Assembly (NCBI GenBank): GCA_027622375.1 | Contig: JAQCAB010000004.1 | Coordinates: 56,091 to 120,090, forward strand | Reading direction: 5' to 3' | DNA from: Bacteroidota bacterium | Lineage (GTDB): Bacteria; Bacteroidota; Ignavibacteria; UBA10030; UBA8401 | Length of the DNA: 64,000 nucleotides | In this document: piece after piece, positions 55,798 through 64,000 of the stretch | How the letters are laid out: each line of letters starts with the position of its first letter | How positions within the stretch are numbered: position 1 is the first letter of the stretch | Position numbers and translations under genes: made by a program | The notes under the pieces: generated by a model | What the model was told of the DNA's origin: nothing | Databases searched by the model: none | The model's input: the letters and a program-made list of their open reading frames with translations, nothing else

Positions 55798-56862
55798 TTA
55801 GAAACCTAATTTTACCGATAATACATTATTACTACCGAGGTACTCAGTATTTCGAACTGCATAATCAACCATAATGGTCATACCTTCGGTTCTGTATTTA
55901 ACTCCACCGCCCATTGCAGGTTTAAAAATATCTGTGTCATCTTCACCTGTTACAGGATCGCTTTTTGTTTGCGCATCTGCTATACCAAAACGTCCGTAAA
56001 GTTCAATATCACTAGTTACTGTAAATGCAAGCTCTCCGCCATATCTAAATTCATCCACATACATACTGTTGTTTGTGTATGTACCTGATAAAGATAATTT
56101 TGCAGGACCTAAATCTACATTGTAAGCAAGACCTAAATCGATTGTGGTTGGTAATTCAAATTCTTGTGCTTCAATTGTATAAGTTTGCTCTGGACGTGCA
56201 CCTGTTGTAACTTGAGCTTTTCTATACATACCTGATCCGCTGTATTGCATTTGTGGCCCGATATTTTTAATAACTATTCCAAGATCCAATCCTGAAATGC
56301 CAACTAAGTTTGCATATTGAACACCCATATCTGCTGCCCAACCTGTTGAACTTGCATCGAGAATTTTTTCTGAAATAATTTTACCTGTAAATCCTACTGT
56401 TACCGCATCTGATAAAGATTTGGAATAAGTAAGACTAAATGTTGAAAAATCTGGTTCGTAATATCTTGCACCTGTATTTTCTGGATCATCTTCAGTTGTG
56501 TTTGCAACTTTTCCAAAATCAAGTGATTTCATACTTACACCAATGCTACCAAAATCTCCAAACGTTCCACCTACTGCAGCATACTTAACACCAATATCTG
56601 CAATATAAGTCATGTCCGAAAACATTCCTTGTGCGCCATCTTTCATTTTGGTTAAACCAGCTGGATTCCAATACATTGCTTCAACACCTGATGTTGTTGC
56701 AATACTTGATCCACCAAGTGCAAAATCACGACCACCAACAGGTATTAATAATTGTGTTGCTGCTGATGTTCCTGTTCTTTTATTTTGTGCTACTAAATTG
56801 CTCCCGTTAGTCAAAATAACCATGCACAAGAGCACGCTTATAACTTTAAATATATTTTTCAT
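55798..56862 (-). CDS. PorV/PorQ family outer-membrane protein
   Basis: A 354-residue outer-membrane beta-barrel protein with signal peptide. In the mature part, TQLLIPVGGRDFALGGSSIATTSGVEAMYWNPAGL is the diagnostic N-terminus of the PorV/UPF0164 group; the last residue is Phe, as in barrels. PorV in Bacteroidota escorts T9SS cargo. The start chosen gives MKNIFKVISVLL because AAGGAG lies nine bases ahead. Upstream in-frame ATGs at codons -2 and -11 have poor spacing. It is the last gene of the three-gene operon, 35 bases after the T9SS protein gene. Confidence 0.88.
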   Translation of the reverse strand: MKNIFKVISVLLCMVILTNGSNLVAQNKRTGTSAATQLLIPVGGRDFALGGSSIATTSGVEAMYWNPAGLTKMKDGAQGMFSDMTYIADIGVKYAAVGGTFGDFGSIGVSMKSLDFGKVANTTEDDPENTGARYYEPDFSTFSLTYSKSLSDAVTVGFTGKIISEKILDASSTGWAADMGVQYANLVGISGLDLGIVIKNIGPQMQYSGSGMYRKAQVTTGARPEQTYTIEAQEFELPTTIDLGLAYNVDLGPAKLSLSGTYTNNSMYVDEFRYGGELAFTVTSDIELYGRFGIADAQTKSDPVTGEDDTDIFKPAMGGGVKYRTEGMTIMVDYAVRNTEYLGSNNVLSVKLGF

Positions 56863-56897
56863 TGTCATATTCTCCTTATGTAAGCTCTTTTTCATGA

Positions 56898-59800
56898 TTA
56901 ATAGTTATTAAGAATTTCTTTTTCTTGGATAATTCCAAGTTTTAGAATCTTAGTTTTTTCTTCTGCACCGACTGTTCCAGTTAAATGCGCAATGTACATT
57001 CCACTTGCAACTGGGAAGTTATCATTATTTAATAAATCCCATTTCAAGAATTGTTCGGCATCATTTTTAGTAATAGTTTTAATTAATTGACCTGCTAAAT
57101 TATAAATACGAACAGTTACAACATTTGGTAAGTTATTAAATTTAACATAGCGTGCAAATCTGCTTATTTCTTGTGTGTTAGATCCATAATAAGGATTTGG
57201 GTAAACACCTACTCTATCCCAACTTGCTGTATTAATAGAATCATTAGTTTTAGGTTGAGTTACGGTGTATGTATATGAATGCTTAGGTGAATTAACTCTG
57301 TTCGGAATTAATTGTATTTTTTGTGCATTAGCTCCTACATCTGTCCATGCAGCATCACTTCTTCTAGCCCATGTTGCAAAATACATATATTGCATGGGAT
57401 TTAAAAGTGAATTAAGTGTATCCAATGGATTCAAGGTTTCTGAATATGTTCTATTAGAAATAAATAACCATTCACGAGGTCCAGATGATGCAGTATTATC
57501 AGCAACACCATAATTAGGAGGATCATATACACCATTTACTCTTCCTCCTGCTGCGTTATTTTCAAGAAATCCAACTGTTAACCTTCTTGGAGGTGTAGCA
57601 TCCATATCATAAACAGCAAGTGGTACATTTCTTTCAAATGCATTAAATCCATAACTACCATTCCATGGTTTAGTTAAGAATGGAGCGAATTCAGGTTTTG
57701 CTGCTGCGCCACTTCCACCTCTCACATAACGATATCCAAAAGAACCATTTGCATTTGCTGAAGTTTTATCCCAAGTGAAATTTCCTGTTGCTGCATCTAT
57801 TGTAACATTTGCAAATCTGATTTCAACCTTTTTTAAATCTGAAGCAGAAACTTCCGGTGGGATGCCATAAAATAATGTTGCAGGAGTAGTATAACCAAGT
57901 GCACCTTGGAAACTCTCAAAACCGAATCCGTTGGCACCGCCAGCCCAAGTTAAATTTCGTGCACCACTTGTCCAGTCCCAACCCCATGTATTTGCATCAC
58001 TATTAGTAAACATATCTTCACGCTTTAATCCTGGTAATGGTCCGAGAACCTTTAAGAATACTCCACCCTCAACCATTTTATAATCTGGATCATCTGCTTG
58101 GTTTGTTTGACCAGTTAATACAACTTTATTATCAGTAAGGTTTGTTAACTTCCATTTTGTAGATCCTGAATCTGCTCCTTTTGCGGTTTCAAGATAAAAA
58201 TTAACTTTATAATCTTTTCCATTTGCCTCTCCGGGGCTAACTACAATCGGTACAACACTACCATCAGTTGCCGAAGCACCAGCTTCTGCTTGTTTTGCCC
58301 ATGCAAGTGTATCGCCATAGCTATTTGCAAAAACTTTTCCAAATGGAATTTTTGATTTAGCAATTAAAACTAGTGGTGATGATTCTAATGATTTTGGCAA
58401 AAAGCCTGGAGTTGCTGCAACGCTATAAGCAGTTACTGCAAAAAAGTATTCTTGTCCATTATTTAATTTATTTATATCACGATACCAATCACGATTTACC
58501 AAAAAGTTGCGTTCAACACCGCTATTTGTACCAAATTGGACTGGTATTGATAAAATTTGTCCTGAAGTTTGGTCAAACTTTTCGTCCAAAATAACTACGT
58601 TTTCATTTACAACATCCCAAGTTTGAATTCTTTTTGCTTCTGCTAAAGTTGCTGATTTTGATGGTAATTGATATAAATTATAACCTTCAAATGTATATGC
58701 ACCTGGGTTACTTATAGCTTCTTCAGTTTTCTTAACACCGGCTAAATTACTACCCCAGTCAATTATAATTTTACCATCTAACTCAGAAATACTAACACTT
58801 GGAATTGCAGGTGCTGCTGCTACTGCAAATAAACCATTATAAGTATTTTGTGCAAAACGGTCATTAAACTTCATAACTGCAACACTTGATAATCTATCAG
58901 AACCCATTCCGCAAACTGAGCCGATAACTATTTCTTGTGTGTCTTGTGCAGCCATACTGAAAGGTCCAGTTGTTACAAGTAATCTTCTATCACCAGGGGC
59001 AAAGGAGCTTGAGGTGCCTTGACCATCTAAAAATCCTGTTCTTGCGACAGGGTCACCCGAAAGTGGGTATTTTGAAGCTGGGAAATCTCCACTTGCATAT
59101 GGTGCATCAGCAGTTGTAAAAGTTCCGGCAGGAGCAAATCCACGTAACATTTTCCACCATCTACCAGAACCTGCATCATAGTTTGCTGCGCCACCTGGAG
59201 GATCTGAGTATGGGCTACCTGCTGAGAAGTATGCGAATGATGACATTCCTAAATTCTTTTTACCTTTAACATATTTTAAATTAACAACTGCTGAATCACC
59301 TGCTACGCTTGGTACTGCTGGACCTTGTAAAAAGTCGTAACCAGCTGCTGGTGGTGGATATCCGTATGAAGCATAAATTCCATCAACTGCATTTGAGTTA
59401 TAAACATATCCCATACTGAGTAATGAATCACAACCAAGAAGATCATCAGCGAATGTACCCAGATCAGGATCTGACCATTGGCAAACATACATACTATCAA
59501 TTGTAAAGGTACCTTTTTGACCGGCTGAAGTGTCAGCACCACCTTTATTGATTAAACGATATTTACCAAAATAAATATCTCCAAGAGCGTCACTTCTTTT
59601 ATATCCCCAAATTGTTTTTTGTACTTCAATACCAATTGGGTTTGATCCCATAAAACCAATTGCTTGAATTGCATCTAGATCATTATAAATTGTAAATAAA
59701 ACCTGATCTGCTGGTGAATTTGGATCTGATCCTGCTAAACCTGGCTCATCATAATTCTTTTCAATTAAATCATCAACAGTCCAACCACTTGGTGGAGCTT

Positions 59801-60467
59801 GATAACCAGCTGTTCCATTACGCTCAATATATGGGGCACCCTTTGCAACTGGCCAGTCAGTCCAGTCGGTTGCATATTGAGTAACAATAGCTGATGTCAT
59901 AGTTGAAGTAACTGCATCAATTGTAGTTTCGTTTGATTCTGCTGCATCGCGAGTTATTTCAATTGACGACATCGATTTATAATCTCTTCTAATTCTATAA
60001 ATTTTAACAGCCGCAGTTAATTCACTTTCGCGCGTAGCAGTTGCGCCTGTACCATTTATCCAACCTGCTTTTGTACCAACACCATAAGTACCACCACCAA
60101 TACGAACTGGTTGTACTGCAGCAGGAGTTAGTTTAGCTGCATCAGTAAAAACTTTACCACCCCAAACAATACCATCTTGGTAAATTAAATTAGCAGCATT
60201 ACGTGGAAATCTTGTACCATCAGCACCATTTCTTGTGTGGTTCGATTTTCCATCATAAGCATGCCAAGTTGTAAGGTTGTTAATATTAAGAACCTGATAT
60301 TTTGGGTCGCCTGCTGAATTTGAAAGCGAGGTTTTTGATCCTTGTTTTAAATCTTTTGGATTTTTTGCTAAAGCAAAATTAGAAACAAGGATTAACATTA
60401 CAAATGTTAAAATAAATTTTGTTTTCATATTTTTATTCAATTCTATTTTAGAGTTCGTTGATTTCAT
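56898..60467 (-). CDS. T9SS-secreted surface protein of the TonB-PorV operon
   Basis: A 1189-residue secreted protein of unknown function. A signal peptide is at about residues 14-35 (KTKFILTFVMLILVSNFALA). The middle has a fibronectin-III-like region (about 555-700, ending YFFAVTAYSV). The end carries a type A sorting domain with VGVYPNPYYGSN and KWDLLNNDNFPVASGMYIAHL. I start at the ATG giving MKSTNSK, because AAGGAG lies six bases before it; an in-frame ATG five codons earlier would overlap that site. It lies 16 bases after the TonB receptor gene. It may be a surface partner of the receptor. Confidence 0.86.
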   Translation of the reverse strand: MKSTNSKIELNKNMKTKFILTFVMLILVSNFALAKNPKDLKQGSKTSLSNSAGDPKYQVLNINNLTTWHAYDGKSNHTRNGADGTRFPRNAANLIYQDGIVWGGKVFTDAAKLTPAAVQPVRIGGGTYGVGTKAGWINGTGATATRESELTAAVKIYRIRRDYKSMSSIEITRDAAESNETTIDAVTSTMTSAIVTQYATDWTDWPVAKGAPYIERNGTAGYQAPPSGWTVDDLIEKNYDEPGLAGSDPNSPADQVLFTIYNDLDAIQAIGFMGSNPIGIEVQKTIWGYKRSDALGDIYFGKYRLINKGGADTSAGQKGTFTIDSMYVCQWSDPDLGTFADDLLGCDSLLSMGYVYNSNAVDGIYASYGYPPPAAGYDFLQGPAVPSVAGDSAVVNLKYVKGKKNLGMSSFAYFSAGSPYSDPPGGAANYDAGSGRWWKMLRGFAPAGTFTTADAPYASGDFPASKYPLSGDPVARTGFLDGQGTSSSFAPGDRRLLVTTGPFSMAAQDTQEIVIGSVCGMGSDRLSSVAVMKFNDRFAQNTYNGLFAVAAAPAIPSVSISELDGKIIIDWGSNLAGVKKTEEAISNPGAYTFEGYNLYQLPSKSATLAEAKRIQTWDVVNENVVILDEKFDQTSGQILSIPVQFGTNSGVERNFLVNRDWYRDINKLNNGQEYFFAVTAYSVAATPGFLPKSLESSPLVLIAKSKIPFGKVFANSYGDTLAWAKQAEAGASATDGSVVPIVVSPGEANGKDYKVNFYLETAKGADSGSTKWKLTNLTDNKVVLTGQTNQADDPDYKMVEGGVFLKVLGPLPGLKREDMFTNSDANTWGWDWTSGARNLTWAGGANGFGFESFQGALGYTTPATLFYGIPPEVSASDLKKVEIRFANVTIDAATGNFTWDKTSANANGSFGYRYVRGGSGAAAKPEFAPFLTKPWNGSYGFNAFERNVPLAVYDMDATPPRRLTVGFLENNAAGGRVNGVYDPPNYGVADNTASSGPREWLFISNRTYSETLNPLDTLNSLLNPMQYMYFATWARRSDAAWTDVGANAQKIQLIPNRVNSPKHSYTYTVTQPKTNDSINTASWDRVGVYPNPYYGSNTQEISRFARYVKFNNLPNVVTVRIYNLAGQLIKTITKNDAEQFLKWDLLNNDNFPVASGMYIAHLTGTVGAEEKTKILKLGIIQEKEILNNY

Positions 60468-60483
60468 ATTTGGCTCCTTCATT

Positions 60484-63400
60484 TTATAACTCCGCTTTCA
60501 AGCCAAATCGAACTTGGCGTGGTTTACCGAATAAGTCGCCGCCAGCCATTTGACCTAAACCACCTTGTGCACCAATATTCATATATGCCCATCGGTTTGC
60601 TAAGATTACATCACGGTAGAATGCTTCGTAATTTTCAATATTTTTATACGAAACTGCGAATGGATTCTTCAACCATCCATCATCATCAGCTGTTGAAGTC
60701 GTTGGGAAGAAGTTCAGGATATGTTTTGTATTTAATAAGTTTTCTATACGAACAAATAAATCAACTGTAACGCCTGGCAAATATAAAGTCTTATTTGCTG
60801 TTAAGTCCATATTAAAATACCATGGTGTTTGTGAAGAATTAATTGACTCAAGTGGCGTACGGCTTCGTGAGTCAATTAAAGATCTAACTCCAATATTCCA
60901 TGGGCTAGCTTGACCTAAATTTTGTGGTTCTTGAATTTTTGTATAGTTATGTCCGCTGTTAAAAGTAACAAGCGCATTAACTCCAACTCCTTCAAGTAAT
61001 CCACCTTCACCTTTTGCATATCGATAGTCAATCACTGCACTACCAATATGTGTTTCGTTAAAGTCGAGTGGATAAACAAAATTCGGGTATCGTGCAGTTA
61101 TATCATCAGTTACAGAATTTTGTGATGAACGAGATGTTGAACCAGTTCCACGAGCATCAGATAATGTATAATTTACTTTTGCTGATAAACGATTTGTTCT
61201 GCGTAACTCTAATGTTAACTCAAGACCTGAAGAAGTTCCAAAATCTTCATTTTGGAATGCAACAAATAATGGGTTACCATTGGCATTAAAAACTCTTTTT
61301 AATTGTAGTTTATCTTTTTCATCTTTATAGAAACCAGTAACTGTTAAACCTAAGTTATCAGTTAAAATTTGGCGGAAGCCTAATTCATATGTTGTTGAAC
61401 GTTCTGGCTTCATCAAAAATCCTGCAGCTGAGCCACCAAGGTTATATGGTGAACGCGTTGATGGATTTACAATTGAACTTAATGTTACATTACTTACATA
61501 TAATTGATTTAACGAAGGCATTTGAACATATTTTCCATACTGTGCATAGAAAACAGTATTTTCAGTAACAGGGAAACTAAAACTTACACGTGGTAAAAGA
61601 TAAGTGTAGTCACCTGTTTCGCCTAATTCATCATATTGTAATTGACTCAGTGTATCCAATACTGGCTGGTTATAATCATCTTTTCCCGTTAGTGTGTTCA
61701 AATTTGGAACAAGCGCTGTACCGTTTGGAGCAAAACTTTCGAAACGTGCACCAAAATTTAATACTAGATCATTATATTCAAATTTATTTTGAAGGTATCC
61801 TGACATTGTAACTGGTTTACCAGGCTTTGTAACGCCAGGTCCACCTTCTGATTCAGTTGCTCCTAAATAATCCCAACCAATATTACTAATTCCACCTGCG
61901 CGGATTAAAGAAATGGTTTTATGATAGTCACTTGTAAATTGCTTTTCTTCATCCGAAGATATAGCTCCATCTTTATTTGGATCAAGTTTTGTTAAATAAC
62001 CTGAAACACTGCCAATTGAATAAGATCGGATAGTCCAACTTTCGGTGCTAAATCCACCTTTTAATTCCCAATTGGAATTAATTTGAGAAGTGAAGTCTCC
62101 AGTCATAGCAATTGACTTTTGACTGCTTTTTGAATAACTGTTATTTGGTGCATCTTCATTTGCAAAATTAAATTGGAAGATTGTTGAATAACCAAGTGGA
62201 CCAGTATAACGATCAACCCATTTGCTTGTTTTAAAAGTATCAGTACCAACAATTGATTGTCTTCCTAGACCATAATCTAATGCATAGTTAGCGACGCTAT
62301 CTGGATACTTTATCCATTCATCACCAAAATCTTTATCATAAGAGCGTGATTCGCGAGATTGCGTTGAAACACCAAACTCAGCAAATGTTGATGGGCTGAA
62401 GATATAAGTTAAACGAGCATTTAAGAATGAGCGATTGGTTTCGTTAATTTTATTTTTCTTTTGGTTAAACATTAAACCTAAATATGATGGCCATGATGTT
62501 CCACTTGGGCTTTCGGCAGTTTCGTAAGTACCTGAAACTTTTAACTTCATTGAACCCATATTATATAATAGTGTACCTTGCAATTGTGTGTTTTTGCTAT
62601 AATTTTCTGGTAAAGAATTTTTATTTAATGCAACTGGACCTGGAAGTGGAATACCAGCAGGAAGTGCACCTTTATCATCTGTTCTAAGATAACTAGATAC
62701 AGAATCCTGAATACCAAAGCTAAATGGTTCTAACCAAATTGCTTGTCTGTTATCGATACCACTATTTTGAAAAGCTGCAAAAAATCTTAAGTCATCCATC
62801 AATAATGGACCACCAACTGTTGCAACTATATTTTGATAACCTTGAGCAACTGTTCCAAATTGTTCTGCACCTTCTTTTCCATCCATTTGAAGATCAAGAG
62901 TTGCATTAAAATTTGATCCGCCAGTTCTTAAAGTACTGCGAACGAGACCTGCATTTGCTCCACCAAACTCTGCAGTATATCCACCAGTTTGAACTTGAAC
63001 TTCTTCAAGAGCTTCTTGAATGACATTTATATTTTGAGAATTATCGATTGGGTTAGTTGTGTTAGCACCATCAATAAAATATGCAACCTCACCAGCACGA
63101 CCACCACGAATATAAAGTTTGCCATCTTTTTGAACAACACCAGCTTCGAGGGCAACTATATTTTGTAATCCGCGAACCGGAAGGTTCTCAATATTTTCTT
63201 GAGTGTTAACGCGAATAGTATTTGTTGTGTTACGCTGAATAAGTGGACGCTCTGCAATAATTTCAACTGCTTGAACTTGAACGTCGGAACTTTGAATTTC
63301 AAAATTTTGTGTTGTTGTAATTTGTGATGCAACACGAATATTTGAAATTGTAACTGTTGCGTATCCAACAAAAGATACTTTTAAAGAATATGTACCAGCC

Positions 63401-63603
63401 GGTACACTTAAGATAATGTATTCACCATTTACATCTGCTGCTGCACCAAGCGATGTACCAACAACTTGTATGGTTGCTCCAACGAGAGCTTCACCATTCG
63501 CTTTGTCAACAACTTTACCTCGCATTTTACCATCTTGCGAAAGTAATGATAATGGCAGTACACAGAAAACAAACGCTAACATCAATAGTCTTCGTAAAAA
63601 CAT
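60484..63603 (-). CDS. TonB-dependent receptor with carboxypeptidase regulatory-like domain
   Basis: A 1039-residue outer-membrane receptor. The signal peptide covers residues 1-22. A CarboxypepD_reg-like domain follows (about 25-105, with GKVVDKANGEALVGATIQVVGTSLGAAADVNGEY). The plug is at about 115-225 (LPVRGLQNIVALEAGVVQKDGKLYIRGGRAGEVAYFIDG) and a 22-strand barrel follows. It begins at an ATG with GGAGG seven bases upstream. It leads the three-gene operon and has a clear promoter. No SusD-like lipoprotein follows; a T9SS protein and a PorV-like protein stand there instead. The substrate is unknown. Confidence 0.93.
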   Translation of the reverse strand: MFLRRLLMLAFVFCVLPLSLLSQDGKMRGKVVDKANGEALVGATIQVVGTSLGAAADVNGEYIILSVPAGTYSLKVSFVGYATVTISNIRVASQITTTQNFEIQSSDVQVQAVEIIAERPLIQRNTTNTIRVNTQENIENLPVRGLQNIVALEAGVVQKDGKLYIRGGRAGEVAYFIDGANTTNPIDNSQNINVIQEALEEVQVQTGGYTAEFGGANAGLVRSTLRTGGSNFNATLDLQMDGKEGAEQFGTVAQGYQNIVATVGGPLLMDDLRFFAAFQNSGIDNRQAIWLEPFSFGIQDSVSSYLRTDDKGALPAGIPLPGPVALNKNSLPENYSKNTQLQGTLLYNMGSMKLKVSGTYETAESPSGTSWPSYLGLMFNQKKNKINETNRSFLNARLTYIFSPSTFAEFGVSTQSRESRSYDKDFGDEWIKYPDSVANYALDYGLGRQSIVGTDTFKTSKWVDRYTGPLGYSTIFQFNFANEDAPNNSYSKSSQKSIAMTGDFTSQINSNWELKGGFSTESWTIRSYSIGSVSGYLTKLDPNKDGAISSDEEKQFTSDYHKTISLIRAGGISNIGWDYLGATESEGGPGVTKPGKPVTMSGYLQNKFEYNDLVLNFGARFESFAPNGTALVPNLNTLTGKDDYNQPVLDTLSQLQYDELGETGDYTYLLPRVSFSFPVTENTVFYAQYGKYVQMPSLNQLYVSNVTLSSIVNPSTRSPYNLGGSAAGFLMKPERSTTYELGFRQILTDNLGLTVTGFYKDEKDKLQLKRVFNANGNPLFVAFQNEDFGTSSGLELTLELRRTNRLSAKVNYTLSDARGTGSTSRSSQNSVTDDITARYPNFVYPLDFNETHIGSAVIDYRYAKGEGGLLEGVGVNALVTFNSGHNYTKIQEPQNLGQASPWNIGVRSLIDSRSRTPLESINSSQTPWYFNMDLTANKTLYLPGVTVDLFVRIENLLNTKHILNFFPTTSTADDDGWLKNPFAVSYKNIENYEAFYRDVILANRWAYMNIGAQGGLGQMAGGDLFGKPRQVRFGLKAEL

Positions 63604-63673
63604 TTTAATGCCTCCATATATATTTGTGATTAAAAACAGTTTTTGTCAATGTCTTTTTATTAATACAAGATTG

Positions 63674-63702
63674 ACAATAATAAAAATTTAATGCTATGTC
63701 AA
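63674..63702 (-). promoter_or_regulatory. Candidate promoter of the TonB receptor operon
   Basis: On the minus strand TTGACA (63697-63702) and TATTGT (63674-63679) are exactly 17 bases apart. The start would be near 63,667 with a leader of about 64 bases. This is the best promoter match in the window. Confidence 0.7.
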
Positions 63703-63732
63703 ATAAATATTAAGAAATTATTATTATTTTTT

Positions 63733-63742
63733 CCCCCCCCCC
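63733..63742. repeat. Run of ten C (poly-C/G tract)
   Basis: Ten consecutive C (G on the minus strand) follow six T in an otherwise AT-rich gap. It lies 31 bases upstream of the -35 box of the TonB receptor promoter and about 37 bases after the stop of the dehydrogenase gene. It could be a slipping tract or a sequencing artefact. Confidence 0.8.
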
Positions 63743-63779
63743 ATTACACCACACATATAATAGAGTAAGGTTGGGCTTG

Positions 63780-64000
63780 CTAATACTCAGTCAGCTTTAT
63801 TAACATTTGCTTAAACTGTTGTTTTGGCAAATAATTCCACTCGAGGGGTTTAGCAAAAGGTACAGGGGTATCAATTGCAGCAGAACGTAATACTGGCGCA
63901 TCTAAATAACTAAAACAATTTTCTGTAATTCTTGCGGATATTTCTCCACCAATACCACCAAATAAATTATCTTCGTGTAAAATAATTGCACGGCCAGTTT
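63780..64000 (-). CDS. 2-oxoacid dehydrogenase E1 beta domain, C-terminus (cut by window edge)
   Basis: The last 72 residues of a thiamine-dependent E1 beta-type domain. They show LHEDNLFGGIGGEISARI, YLDAPVLRSAAIDTPVPF and KPLEWNYLP, as in branched-chain 2-oxoacid dehydrogenase E1 beta. In Bacteroidota relatives alpha and beta are often fused in one chain; whether that is so here cannot be seen. The stop is TAG. The TonB receptor gene begins about 176 bases on, with its own promoter. Confidence 0.88.
   Translation of the reverse strand, partial: TGRAIILHEDNLFGGIGGEISARITENCFSYLDAPVLRSAAIDTPVPFAKPLEWNYLPKQQFKQMLIKLTEY

Noticed and set aside
60468..60482. T9SS protein start at the first ATG
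   Set aside because: The codons ATG-AAG-GAG contain the AAGGAG that serves the ATG at 60,467; the latter has ideal spacing.

Overview
The window is AT-rich bacterial chromosome. It most likely comes from the Ignavibacteria or a close relative in the Fibrobacterota-Chlorobiota-Bacteroidota group. Three things point there: secreted proteins ending in type IX secretion (T9SS) sorting domains with the hallmark YPNPFNP motif, a PorV/PorQ-type outer-membrane protein beside a carboxypeptidase-regulatory-domain TonB receptor, and a two-subunit 2-oxoacid:ferredoxin oxidoreductase. This is inferred from gene content; no 16S rRNA gene lies in the window.

Region 1 (about 29,430 down to 1, minus strand) is one uninterrupted run of information-processing genes. 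It starts with tRNA-Thr(TGT), Tyr, Gly and Thr(GGT), then rpmG, tRNA-Trp, secE, nusG, rplKAJL and rpoBC. It continues with rpsL, rpsG, fusA, tuf, the S10 cluster, the spc cluster (with a tRNA-Gln lodged between rplR and rpsE), secY, map, infA, rpmJ, rpsM, rpsK and the 5' part of rpsD. The beta (rif), str, S10, spc and alpha operons of other bacteria are therefore joined head to tail. A promoter can be proposed ahead of the tRNA cluster and another ahead of rpsL; a long dyad sits between rplL and rpoB and a short hairpin ahead of rplJ.

Region 2 (29,600-37,200) holds a lipoprotein that carries all six copper ligands of the peptidylglycine-monooxygenase fold. Converging on it is a minus-strand operon mutT-ogg-yajQ-amidase. 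The operon combines clean-up of oxidised nucleotides, excision of 8-oxoguanine, a YajQ nucleotide-binding protein and a cell-wall amidase. Upstream lie a large T9SS-secreted protein with its own terminator and a tRNA-Arg.

Region 3 (37,250-45,220) has mutS on the plus strand, converging on a minus-strand operon clpC-WG-WG. The two WG genes encode exported proteins built from exact 34-residue WG repeats. The clpC leader holds a perfect 12-bp dyad just after its predicted start of transcription. Divergent to it is tRNA-Asn.

Region 4 (45,350-53,520, plus strand) carries korA-korB, a metallo-beta-lactamase-fold hydrolase with a Tat-like N-terminus, a PIN-PhoH ATPase, a VOC protein, a DAO-family flavoprotein and an exported DUF1028 protein.

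Region 5 (53,520-64,000, minus strand) holds an exported PIG-L-like protein with a degenerate metal motif, a terminator, and then an envelope operon: TonB-dependent receptor, T9SS-secreted protein and PorV-like protein. That operon has a clear promoter with a run of ten C upstream of it. The window ends in the C-terminus of a branched-chain-type 2-oxoacid dehydrogenase E1 beta domain.

No CRISPR array, transposase, integrase, phage gene or rRNA gene was seen. No gene-free stretch exceeds 300 bases; the longest is the 289 bases between tRNA-Thr and the copper lipoprotein.
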